Positions 1 to 8,493 of a stretch of 64,000 nt of DNA are shown here, in pieces. The notes beneath the pieces were generated by a model, which saw only the letters and a list, made by a program, of their open reading frames with translations, had not been told where the DNA came from and did no database searches. The stretch's first letter is position 1. Every line of letters starts with the position of its first letter. This DNA comes from Trachythela sp. YZ-2020 (Eukaryota; Cnidaria; Anthozoa; Malacalcyonacea; Clavulariidae): the NCBI GenBank assembly GCA_016169945.1, contig JADLSH010000114.1, positions 496,001-560,000 on the forward strand, given 5' to 3'. Both the position numbers and the translations under genes were made by a program.

Positions 1-1353
1 GCACATAGTGTATAACATGTTAATATGCAAGATTTTCCTCCTAATGGCCATATCAGTTTACACTACAAGACGTTTTAGACATATGGACGAATTAAACGTC
101 TTGTGTAATTAAGTCTGACTCTTCCACAATCCCTCGTTATGCTTTTGAATGGGAAGAGTATGCCCGTTTGCAGGTTAGGTGGTGAATGATGACAGGCGTT
201 AAGTGCGACTTGAACAGTTGGAAAATCTACTAGAATGAAACGATGAATATATAAAATATTTTGATTTCGCTCATACCAACTAGAATAATTCTTTACTAAG
301 TGCGTCCAAGTTTAGTCGTCTCGTTCATGTTTATAATAGACGAATTAAACGTTTTAGACGACTAAGACGTCCGTTAAGTGCGTCGTTTGGACTCACTTGA
401 CAGACAACGTTTATTTTCTAGTCGTCTGCATGTCTAATTTCCCGTATCAGTTATATTAGACGACTTAGTCGTCTCACCGTCTCAGACATTTAAGTCGTCT
501 TAGACGTTTAAGACGTCTTCTAATATAAATACGTTGAATGTGGTATTAATAAAGTAAAATTTAACCAATAACTCTATGTAGCCATGTGCCGTAATGCATC
601 CTACTGTAATAACGTATGTTTACGTCATTAGACTTTACAAAATAACCTGTTCACTCATTCCTGGGAGGCAAATTGTATCAAATTATGTAAACAAGTTCAT
701 TGGATTCTATTTCCGTAATACAGTGACTATAAACAAAGAGCTATATACCCATGCAGTCTGCTTAACAATACAAATTGACGTTAATTAACGGCAATAATAA
801 CACGTGGGAGAAACAAAAAAGTTTGTTAAAAATTATATATAGCAGTAAAGCCGGTTTTTGTTTCACAACAGAAACTGAATAATTAAGACATGGCTACTAT
901 GATTTTTGCACACTATAATTGCCAGACTCATGCTTGACATCATACTGCCCCTCCTGAATATTTTTGGTCTTTTAAAGCTCAGAAACGTTATTTGCTACAT
1001 TCTGAGGGACCTTTCAACGCAAAATTAACCTCATAAAAACACCAAAATTATGACAATTTTCAGCATCATCGACTCTCGCAACATTCTTCCTGAAATATCA
1101 AATAAAGCATTTTTGGATGATTCAAAATATTGAAGCGTCACACTGCTTTTTTGCTATTTATATTTCAAACAACTGCAGCTCTGGACTATGAATAAATTGC
1201 AACCACAAGTCCGCAACTATTTTTTATATGCAAAACACAAATGTGCAATGCCTATATGGCTCAGAGAATTGTGCAAGGCAAAAACAATAAAACGCCAAGC
1301 ACTCTTGCACTCATCACGGCCCAAATGTGCTAGTAAAGTAGTTAGTAGCAAAA
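1..1353 (-). repeat. hAT-like element end, copy A of a 1.35 kb direct repeat
   Basis: This segment is almost identical to 7040-8393; only a handful of single-base differences were seen, mostly near the start and at about 1296. No convincing protein is encoded. Positions 60-120 and 300-530 are packed with short copies, in both orientations, of the word agacg/cgtct and its extension gtcgtct. In copy B the same segment lies directly downstream of a hAT transposase remnant on the minus strand, so I infer this is the 3'/subterminal region of that element. Copy A stops abruptly at 1353, where Penelope-like sequence begins. hAT assignment of this non-coding part is inference from position. Confidence 0.6.
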
Positions 1354-1916
1354 CTGCAATTGGTAGTGTCCCTCTCCTGTGGCTTGTTATTCCTAGATAT
1401 GCGTGCATTGTGTTTAGTGATTACTGACTTAATATTGTTCATGCAGCTATAACTTACTTTAACTGTATTTCTGTTAAAAATTTTATGTAGCTTGTGGTGC
1501 GGTGGAAAATGTTTGTCAATTAGACTAAGGAAATTACGTCCTATGTTTGTGCTAACACTCTTGCTAAATGGTGGGTTGAACCAAATGATGTTGCGTTGTC
1601 TATTCCTGCGTTGTTGTTGCGGTGTGTGCTGAGTGTAGCTAAGTTCATGATTAAAGTTGCTATGCCTATGTGCGTTCTGATATATGGGTGCAGATTCCTG
1701 AAAAGTTTGCTCATATGATGAAAGAAGTGCGATGCGCTTGTTAATTGATGCAGGTAGTTGCCTTATAATGCTCGGTGGGTGATTAGAGTGCATATTTATG
1801 TATAGTGGATCGTCATTGGGCTTCCTATAGGGCCTATATTTTCCATTGTTAAGGTCGAAAGTTACATCTAAAAAGTTTACTATACGTAAATTTGATTCGG
1901 CGGTAATTTTTAGGTC
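1354..1916 (-). pseudogene. Penelope-like element, inverted arm (RT C-terminal/linker part)
   Basis: Read on the minus strand this segment encodes the stretch between the reverse transcriptase and the endonuclease of a Penelope-like element (about 150 residues, with the words NHPPSIIRQLPASINKRI and NPPFSKSVSTNIGRNFLSL). It is an inverted copy of 2348-2790 and retains about 125 bp that the plus copy has lost after the word LIDK. The arm begins exactly where hAT-like copy A ends (1353) and stops at about 1916, where the plus-strand copy's RT region starts. Inverted partial duplicates of this kind are typical of Penelope-like insertions. It is non-functional on its own. Confidence 0.85.
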
Positions 1917-1935
1917 ACAGATAAGGCAATATAAA

Positions 1936-3265
1936 AGATAAGGACAGACACAGTTTTATTTCGTTTGACATTGTCGATTTCTACCCATCCCGATCCATTT
2001 CTGAAAAACTATTGGACCAAGCTTTATCTTGGGCTTCAAATTTGGCTACTATACCTGAAAACGAAATTTCAATAATAAAACACGCTAGAAAATCTCTCCT
2101 TTTCAATACCGGAATTTCATGGATAAAAAAAGATAGCAAGAGTTTGTTTGACGTTACCATGGGCAGTTTCGACGGCGCGGAAATTTGCGAGTTAGTAGGC
2201 CTTTTCATTTTAAACCACCTGAGTAAAAAATTTGGCAAAGAAAGCATGGCCTATATAGAGATGACGGTTTGGCTATTATAAAAAGTAAATCAGCACGTTT
2301 AGCAGACAAAACAAGGAAAGACCTCCACAACATTTTCGAGCAGTTTGACCTAAAAATTACCGCCGAATCAAATTTACGTATAGTAAACTTTTTAGATGTA
2401 ACTTTCGACCTTAACAATGGAAAATATAGGCCCTATAGGAAGCCCAATGACGATCCACTATACATAAATATGCACTCTAATCACCCACCGAGCATTACAA
2501 GGCAACTACCTGCATCAATTAACAAGCGCATCGCACTTCTTTCATCAGATGAGCAAACTTTTCAGGAATCTGCACCCATATATCAGAACGCACTTAGGCA
2601 TAGCAACTTTAATCATGAACTTAGCTACACTCAGCACACACCGCAACAACAACGCAGGAATAGGCAACGCAACATCATTTGGTTCAACCCACCATTTAGC
2701 AAGAATGTTAGCACAAACATAGGACGTAATTTCCTTAGTCTAATTGACAAACAAGGAGAGGGACACTACCAATTGCAGTTGTAGAGAAAACACCATTTGC
2801 CCGCTTCAAAAACAATGCATGACTAGGGACATAGTATACAAAGCAACAGTCACAGTAAGCAACACAAACACGATCAAAAATTACATTGGCATGACTGCAA
2901 CCACATTCAAAGAACGATTGGCCAACCACACTAAATCTTTTCAGCATAAAAAGCATGCAAATGACACGGAACTTTCGAAATATATTTGGACATTGAAAGA
3001 AAACAATAAGGATTTCAGTATTAATTGGCAAATTTTAAAACATTCTATTTCGTACACGGGAGGATCAAAACGATGCAATTTATGTTTAGAAGAAAAATTT
3101 TGTATTTTGAAAGAAAAAAACAAGAATTGTTTACTCAACAAAAGAGCTGAAATAATTTCACGATGTCGTCATCGTAACAAATTCCGCGTAAACAACGCAA
3201 ACAAAGCCATGCATGCACACATTGTCTCCCACACACACCCCCACGCTCCGGCAGGAAGCATATAA
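1936..3265 (+). pseudogene. Penelope-like retrotransposon ORF: RT fragment plus GIY-YIG endonuclease
   Basis: The element is 5' truncated. The reading begins in the reverse transcriptase with a motif A (FDIVDFYPS, near 1965) and the catalytic YRDDG motif C near 2263, which sits one frame off the preceding sequence, so there is a frameshift near 2255. The linker follows (2300-2745). About 125 bp are then deleted after LIDK relative to the inverted arm at 1354-1916. A zinc-binding CxxC-like stretch (CPLQKQC, near 2800) leads into a GIY-YIG-type endonuclease (YIGMTATTFKERLANH, 2882-2930) and the C-terminal CNLCLEEK and LLNKRAEIISRCRHRNKF words. Penelope-like elements use this RT plus endonuclease for target-primed insertion. 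The frameshift and deletion make this copy inactive. Confidence 0.9.
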
Positions 3266-3283
3266 GCGGTCATTTCTTTCGAT

Positions 3284-3339
3284 ACTTGTAAACTGCCTGA
3301 TGATTCTTTTACAGATGAAACAGCCTGTTGCAGACAAGT
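3284..3339 (+). ncRNA. Hammerhead ribozyme, type A, in Penelope-like element 3' end
   Basis: The core CTGATGA (3297-3303) is followed by a short stem II (TTCT/AGAT with a T-T mismatch, loop TTTAC), then GAAA (3317-3320), a minimal stem III (ACA/TGT with a three-base loop) and the cleavage position after T3329. Stem I is open: CTGC (3293-3296) pairs with GCAG (3330-3333) and ACTTG (3284-3288) with CAAGT (3335-3339). This is the order of a type I hammerhead with a very short stem III, a form published for Penelope-like elements. The fold was drawn by hand. The T-T closing pair in stem II may weaken it. Confidence 0.78.
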
Positions 3340-3358
3340 TTTGAGGTAAGCGAAAATC

Positions 3359-3394
<36 letters not shown>

Positions 3395-3397
<3 letters not shown>

Positions 3398-3568
3398 AAA
3401 TCTGCAGACATGCATGTTTCGCCGTTCAACGGCTCGTCAGTGCAGCTTGTAACGCAGTCTAGATGCGAGTGACTTCGTATTTATACACCATACTCTTGCC
3501 CTCACCAAGCGCATGTGGTACAATACTCAGACACATGCGCATCCAGACATGCGTGAAGTGTCTTGAGG
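3395..3568 (-). repeat. Penelope-like pseudo-LTR block carrying hammerhead type B
   Basis: This 170-bp block recurs on the plus strand at 5008-5180 and in part on the minus strand at 38272-38408. It sits next to a (TA)n tract (3361-3394). The block holds a hammerhead at its start and a conserved tail with the word ctcaccaagcgcatgtggta. The same arrangement of block plus TA tract at each site suggests a terminal unit of one Penelope-like family, different from the family ending with hammerhead A. No protein is encoded here. Confidence 0.7.
3402..3445 (-). ncRNA. Hammerhead ribozyme, type B (minus strand)
   Basis: On the minus strand the order is CTGCA, CTGACGA, a perfect four-pair stem II (GCCG/CGGC, loop TTGAA), GAAA, a short stem III (ACA/TGT, loop TGCA), the cleavage triplet GTC and TGCAG, which pairs with the first CTGCA. 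Every invariant hammerhead core base is present. The same ribozyme occurs at 5126-5169 (+) and 38281-38324 (-). Confidence 0.88.
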
Positions 3569-3659
3569 CCAGAGTGCTCAAACGACCACAAGGGAAGTGA
3601 GCTTTTGCATTATAGCTTATACCCACCAATTAACCTCACAGAGTAATATATATATAATC

Positions 3660-3985
3660 TACATGCATGTCTGTAGATTTAACTATTTTCGCTTACCTCA
3701 AAACTGGTCTGCAACAGGCTGTCTCATCTGTAAAAGAATCATCAGACAATGACAAGTATCGAAAGAAATGACCGCTTATATGCTTCCTGCCGTAACGTGG
3801 GGGTATATGTGGGAGACAATTAATGTGTGCATTCATGACATCGCGGCGGACGACTTTGGATTCCACTGTGTTTTCACATACCCGGGTGTAAATATCCGGT
3901 AATAATCTTAGTTTCGCTAGTAACTTGTCGAAATATACGGAGGTCAGCAGTACCCGGCCTGCCGGCATTAATCATACTATATTAT
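3660..3985 (-). mobile_element. Penelope-like element 3' end with a decayed hammerhead A
   Basis: Read on the minus strand, the part from about 3785 down to 3690 matches the plus-strand 3' end at 3245-3345 (aggaagcatataagcggtca). The hammerhead at 3703-3757 keeps CTGATGA (tcatcag, 3739-3745) but the GAAA box has become GAGA and the inner stem I half has changed from CTGC to TTGT, so self-cleavage should be lost. Sequence from 3790 to 3985 has no match elsewhere in the window and no convincing protein. Confidence 0.7.
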
Positions 3986-4201
3986 ATACTAAAGCTTGAA
4001 GAACAATCTTTCCTTAATATATATCCAAGCTTACAACATGTACTATATCACATACATAGTATATGAAAACAACCACAAACAATATCACATTACAGATATG
4101 TTGAGACTTTGAGCACAAAGCACGCATATCATTAGTAGGAACCAGGTCTCTAAATAACATCAGATTGCCATCTGAAACCCTATAGTCTAGTGGTAAAATA
4201 G

Positions 4202-4538
4202 CCTGCATCACAGACGCTTACCTTCAATCACATTACCTTCAAATGGTTAGCGTCTGCTAATTGGAGGAATAATTCTTGTTCTGGCACGTGATTTTTCCCA
4301 AGAAATTGGGAAACGAATGTGATTGGATGTTTTGTTTGATTTCACTAGATTTCGATCGTTTCCTTTTGACAAAACAGTGCAACAAAGAATACACTCTTCG
4401 GACGCCATGAATAATTCATAATTAATTATTCAATAATAATTATTTTCTGATAACGTAAGCCAGAACAAGAATTATTCCTCCAATTAGCAGACGCTAACCA
4501 TGTGAAGGTCATGTGAAGGTAAGCGCCTGCGATGCAGA
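4202..4538. mobile_element. Fold-back MITE with ~75 bp inverted arms
   Basis: The left arm (4202-4285, with agacgcttaccttc and ggttagcgtctgctaattgg) is the inverted complement of the right arm (4456-4538), with small gaps. The central 170 bp carry no coding frame. Such long arms around a short non-coding centre are typical of non-autonomous DNA transposons. No clean target duplication was found and the superfamily is not assigned. Confidence 0.65.
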
Positions 4539-4602
4539 CTAGTGGTAAAACAACCGAACCGGCAATCAGGAAACACGGGTTCGAATCCCGTTGGGAGTTC
4601 AG
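4535..4602 (+). repeat. tRNA-like SINE head
   Basis: An A-box-like stretch (tagtggtaaaacaacc) and a B box (gggttcgaatccc) stand about 35 bp apart, as in an RNA polymerase III promoter. No acceptor stem closes properly, so this is read as a tRNA-derived SINE head rather than a tRNA gene. Confidence 0.6.
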
Positions 4603-4740
4603 ATGATTTTTCTGAATACTAAAGCTTGAAGAACAATCTTTCCTTAATACATATATATCCAAGCTTACAACATGTACTATATCACATACATAGTACATGA
4701 AAACAACCACAAATATACATATATATAACACAAAGGACAA

Positions 4741-4872
4741 ACTTGAGTCACTTCATTTAAACTTTATTCACTACAATTTTGTTTCGTATGGCAAGCAAAT
4801 TGCAACACTCACCTGATGAGTGTAGCAAGCGTTGCTTGCCATAATAGAAAAAATTTGTAGTGAATAAAGTTT
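4741..4872. repeat. Fold-back pair of degenerate hammerhead-containing ends (type D)
   Basis: The first 60 bp (acttgagtcacttcatttaa...) are the inverted complement of the last 60 bp (4813-4897). The plus-strand half keeps CTGATGAG (4813-4820) and a long stem II (gcaagc/gcttgc) but has lost the GAAAC box. The minus-strand half keeps GAAAC (4781-4785) but lost the CTGATGA box. Each half therefore looks like a damaged copy of a fourth hammerhead-bearing Penelope end. Confidence 0.55.
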
Positions 4873-4962
4873 AAATGAAGTGACTCAAGTTTGTCCTTTG
4901 TGTTATATCCGCTCTACCTCGGTATTGAGCACTCTACTCATGCATATGATTCTAAACTCAAT

Positions 4963-5180
4963 ACTTGTCTATATATATATATATATATATATAGACAAGT
5001 ATTGAGTACACACTTCACGCATGTCTGGATGCGCATGTGTCTGAGTATTGTACCACATGCGCTTGGTGAGGGCAAGAGTATGGTGTATAAATACGAAGTC
5101 ACTCGCATCTAGACTGCGTTACAAGCTGCACTGACGAGCCGTTGAACGGCGAAACATGCATGTCTGCAGATTTGACTATA
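4963..5180 (+). repeat. Penelope-like pseudo-LTR block (type B) at an inverted TA junction
   Basis: Positions 4958-4972 and 4992-5006 are inverted copies of ctcaatacttgtctatata around a (TA)n tract. The plus-strand type B block follows (5008-5180), the complement of 3395-3568, and it ends in another (TA)n tract (5178-5200). Confidence 0.65.
5126..5169 (+). ncRNA. Hammerhead ribozyme, type B (plus strand)
   Basis: CTGCA (5126-5130) and TGCAG (5165-5169) form stem I. CTGACGA is at 5131-5137, stem II GCCG/CGGC with loop TTGAA at 5138-5150, GAAA at 5151-5154, stem III ACA/TGT with loop TGCA at 5154-5163. Cleavage is expected after C5164, in a GTC triplet. All conserved core positions are intact, making this one of the two best hammerheads in the window. 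Confidence 0.9.
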
Positions 5181-5200
5181 TATATATATATATATATATA

Positions 5201-5340
5201 AGAGGTAAGCGAAAATCTATAATTTGCTCTAACTATATGTTGTCGAGCACTCTTTGCGTTTCGTAGACCTAAACCTACACGTATATATATATATATATCA
5301 AATAGAGATCTTGTGTTTGTGTATCGAGAGTGCTCGATAC
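5201..5340. repeat. Penelope-like end fragments between TA tracts
   Basis: The stretch 5201-5290 begins with the gaggtaagcgaaaatctata tail that also follows hammerhead A, then a block (ttgctctaactatatgttg) that recurs at 38190-38260 and 38461-38530. It ends in (TA)n at 5281-5300. No coding sequence is visible. Confidence 0.6.
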
Positions 5341-5357
5341 CATCGGTAGAGCAAATG

Positions 5358-5700
5358 TATAAAATAACTGGACACGGTTACACTTTTGACATTAGTTTAT
5401 TGCATACAGTTCTGTTTCGTACAGGCGAACCTGCACTCATCAGTGCCAGACTAAATGTGACTTATAAAAATATCTACAGCACCACAAGCGTCATATTACA
5501 TTTCCGATTAGTTTCAGTTTGGCCTATCTTATAATATTATGAAATTATATACTTAATTGGTTCTTTGCGTGTTTATCTCGTAGAGAAACTCCTTAGCAGG
5601 AATTTCGCTTTATGTCTACACTTACTAACTAGTTCGTTCCGTTTATTCAAAGTTGCGTTCTCCGGTTTGCATAAAATATAAAACTTCTCTTCTCTTCTAT
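5358..5700 (-). pseudogene. Fold-back Penelope-like element, inverted arm
   Basis: This arm is the inverted complement of 5889-6232. On the minus strand it encodes the extreme C-terminus of a GIY-YIG endonuclease (EEKFYILCKPENATLNKRNE, about 5700 down to 5573), followed by 3' non-coding sequence with hammerhead C and a TA tract. The arms surround a unique centre at 5700-5889. The fold-back layout is the same as in the larger Penelope-like copy at 1354-3345. Confidence 0.8.
5391..5459 (-). ncRNA. Hammerhead ribozyme, type C (minus strand)
   Basis: This is the inverted copy of the ribozyme at 6132-6200. GAAA is read at 5418-5415 and CTGATGA at 5443-5437. Stem II and its UUCG loop are preserved. 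Confidence 0.87.
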
Positions 5701-6016
5701 GACCGCAACCAGTTTCAAATCCAGATACGCAAACCACAAGGCCTCGTTCAAAACGGAAGCAAAACGAAACGCAACAGAACTGAGCAAACATATCTGGTAC
5801 CTAAAAGACAACAATTTGAACTATGCTATCAAATGGAACATTTTATGCCGTGCTCCCCACTATTCGAATATCACGAAACGATGTAATTTATGTATAGAAG
5901 AGAAGTTTTATATTTTATGCAAACCGGAGAACGCAACTTTGAATAAACGGAACGAACTAGTTAGTAAGTGTAGACATAAAGCGAAATTCCTGCTAAGGAG
6001 TTTCTCTACGAGATAA
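5699..6016 (+). pseudogene. Penelope-like element GIY-YIG endonuclease C-terminal fragment
   Basis: The 105-residue reading is the C-terminal part of the same kind of endonuclease as at 2744-3265: MTATSFKSRYANHKASF matches MTATTFKERLANHTKSF, and KRCNLCIEEKFYIL matches KRCNLCLEEKFCIL. The two differ enough to be separate families, which fits their different hammerheads (C versus A). The RT and the YIG residues upstream are missing, so this is a 5'-truncated copy. The last third is duplicated in inverted form at 5573-5700. Confidence 0.85.
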
Positions 6017-6131
6017 ACACGCAAAGAACCAATTAAGTATATAATTTCATAATATTATAAGATAGGCCAAACTGAAACTAATCGGAAATGTAATATGACG
6101 CTTGTGGTGCTGTAGATATTTTTATAAGTCA

Positions 6132-6200
6132 CATTTAGTCTGGCACTGATGAGTGCAGGTTCGCCTGTACGAAACAGAACTGTATGCAATAAACTAATGT
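6132..6200 (+). ncRNA. Hammerhead ribozyme, type C, with a UUCG-capped stem II
   Basis: CTGATGA is at 6146-6152. Stem II pairs seven bases (GTGCAGG with CCTGTAC, one G-T pair) around a TTCG tetraloop at 6160-6163. GAAA follows at 6171-6174, stem III is ACAG/CTGT, and cleavage is expected after A6184. Stem I has GCA/TGC next to the core and an outer helix of TTAGT/ACTAA separated by an internal loop. The ribozyme lies about 115 bp downstream of the GIY-YIG stop codon, where published Penelope-like hammerheads lie. Confidence 0.9.
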
Positions 6201-6251
6201 CAAAAGTGTAACCGTGTCCAGTTATTTTATATATATATATATATATATATT

Positions 6252-7039
6252 TAACAATTATACTATGAGCTCGAGTCGTATATGAGCTGATAGCCGACGA
6301 GGTGCGTATAACCGAGTCGGCTATCAGCCATATACGACGAGAGCGAATGGTATAATTGTTTTATAATATAGTCTTATAGACATTAACTGCAGCAATAATA
6401 TACTCTTCTCTGTTGTAATATTTTTACAGTTCGTTCACCCAAAAACCTTGTCGCGACTCGGGTTGAAAATTTTAAATGTTTTTGTTGTGTGTTTTTTTCA
6501 TGACTTAAATAATCGGTTTAGTACAGTATTGCTTGATATAAAAAGTTTGAGATATTTTATATGATTTTTGTGTAGCAAAGTAAGTGCTTACTGACTGCAA
6601 ATAGATTTGTTTTTTGTGCGGCATGAACATGTTTTTTCGCTGCTCTTTCGCTATTAATTCTGTAAAAAACTTTTATTTAAACTACCCTTTTCTGTCTGTT
6701 TTTGTCGCTTTCAAAACGGATATTTTGCTGTTTTCTGGATCGCAAAACTCTTGTAGTTTTTGTGTCGTCATATTGTTTTCGCTACTCACTGTATATATGA
6801 GCTCATATACAGCGAGTAGCTCAATAATGAGATTGCAGAATAGGGCATATACGGTGGATGACTATATTATTCATTACCATTAGAACATTCATTACCCAAA
6901 TTTTTAATCTAAGTGATTTATCATCTACTACTTCTCGTTTCGTTCCAAAAGCTGCTCCTCCTACTGTCTATCAAAAATAAAAATATAATTTTACAAGATA
7001 ATTGTGGCGTCATCAATGTGCGGAGTAAAATAAAAGATG
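6252..7039. other. Non-coding stretch with two hairpins
   Basis: A near-perfect inverted repeat spans 6247-6362: aacaattatac at the left pairs with gtataattgtt at the right, and gctgatagccgac pairs with gtcggctatcagc. A second hairpin at 6781-6820 pairs ctactcactgtatat with atatacagcgagtag. The first looks like a small palindromic transposon. No gene is seen between 6363 and 7039. Confidence 0.55.
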
Positions 7040-8393
7040 GCACATAGTGTACTAACATGTTAATATGCAAGATTTTTTTCCTAATGGCCATATCAGTTTA
7101 TACTACAAGACGTCTTAGACATATGGACGAATTAAACGTCTTGTGTAATTAAGTCTGACTCTTCCACAATCCCTCGTTATGCTTTTGAATGGGAAGAGTA
7201 TGCCCGTTTGCAGGTTAGGTGGTGAATGATGACAGGCGTTAAGTGCGACTTGAACAGTTGGAAAATCTACTAGAATGAAACGATGAATATATAAAATATT
7301 TTGATTTCGCTCATACCAACTAGAATAATTCTTTACTAAGTGCGTCCAAGTTTAGTCGTCTCGTTCATGTTTATAATAGACGAATTAAACGTTTTAGACG
7401 ACTAAGACGTCCGTTAAGTGCGTCGTTTGGACTCACTTGACAGACAACGTTTATTTTCTAGTCGTCTGCATGTCTAATTTCCCGTATCAGTTATATTAGA
7501 CGACTTAGTCGTCTCACCGTCTCAGACATTTAAGTCGTCTTAGACGTTTAAGACGTCTTCTAATATAAATACGTTGAATGTGGTATTAATAAAGTAAAAT
7601 TTAACCAATAACTCTATGTAGCCATGTGCCGTAATGCATCCTACTGTAATAACGTATGTTTACGTCATTAGACTTTACAAAATAACCTGTTCACTCATTC
7701 CTGGGAGGCAAATTGTATCAAATTATGTAAACAAGTTCATTGGATTCTATTTCCGTAATACAGTGACTATAAACAAAGAGCTATATACCCATGCAGTCTG
7801 CTTAACAATACAAATTGACGTTAATTAACGGCAATAATAACACGTGGGAGAAACAAAAAAGTTTGTTAAAAATTATATATAGCAGTAAAGCCGGTTTTTG
7901 TTTCACAACAGAAACTGAATAATTAAGACATGGCTACTATGATTTTTGCACACTATAATTGCCAGACTCATGCTTGACATCATACTGCCCCTCCTGAATA
8001 TTTTTGGTCTTTTAAAGCTCAGAAACGTTATTTGCTACATTCTGAGGGACCTTTCAACGCAAAATTAACCTCATAAAAACACCAAAATTATGACAATTTT
8101 CAGCATCATCGACTCTCGCAACATTCTTCCTGAAATATCAAATAAAGCATTTTTGGATGATTCAAAATATTGAAGCGTCACACTGCTTTTTTGCTATTTA
8201 TATTTCAAACAACTGCAGCTCTGGACTATGAATAAATTGCAACCACAAGTCCGCAACTATTTTTTATATGCAAAACACAAATGTGCAATGCCTATATGGC
8301 TCAGAGAATTGTGCAAGGCAAAAACAATAAAACGCGAAGCACTCTTGCACTCATCACGGCCCAAATGTGCTAGTAAAGTAGTTAGTAGCAAAA
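7040..8393 (-). repeat. hAT-like element end, copy B of the 1.35 kb direct repeat
   Basis: Nearly identical to 1-1353 with an offset of 7039-7040. It carries the same dense agacg/cgtct words (7100-7160, 7340-7570). Here the sequence continues without a break into a hAT transposase remnant on the minus strand (8494-9705), so this is probably the 3' non-coding and subterminal part of that element. The high identity implies a very recent duplication or an assembly duplicate. Confidence 0.6.
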
Positions 8394-8493
8394 AGCCAGA
8401 AATGAAGGAAACTGATCACGTAGACTGACGTCGTTCACATAAATACACAATCACACATGAATATACAGAATGGGGAGCTAATTTTCAGATTTA

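Larger units (their letters stand above)
3988..4713. repeat. Pair of ~95 bp direct repeats flanking a nested MITE/SINE
   Basis: The segment at 3988-4082 (starting actaaagcttgaagaacaat) recurs in the same orientation at 4617-4713 with a few differences. Between the copies lie a fold-back element (4202-4538) and a tRNA-like SINE head (4535-4602). A partial copy of the tRNA-like A box (tagtggtaaaa) also stands just left of the fold-back at about 4190. The simplest reading is a SINE-containing repeat interrupted by a fold-back insertion, with part of the repeat duplicated. No protein is encoded. Confidence 0.6.

Noticed and set aside
594..788. 64-codon frame present in both 1.35 kb copies
   Set aside because: Conservation only reflects the recent duplication; no domain, and composition is typical of AT-rich DNA.
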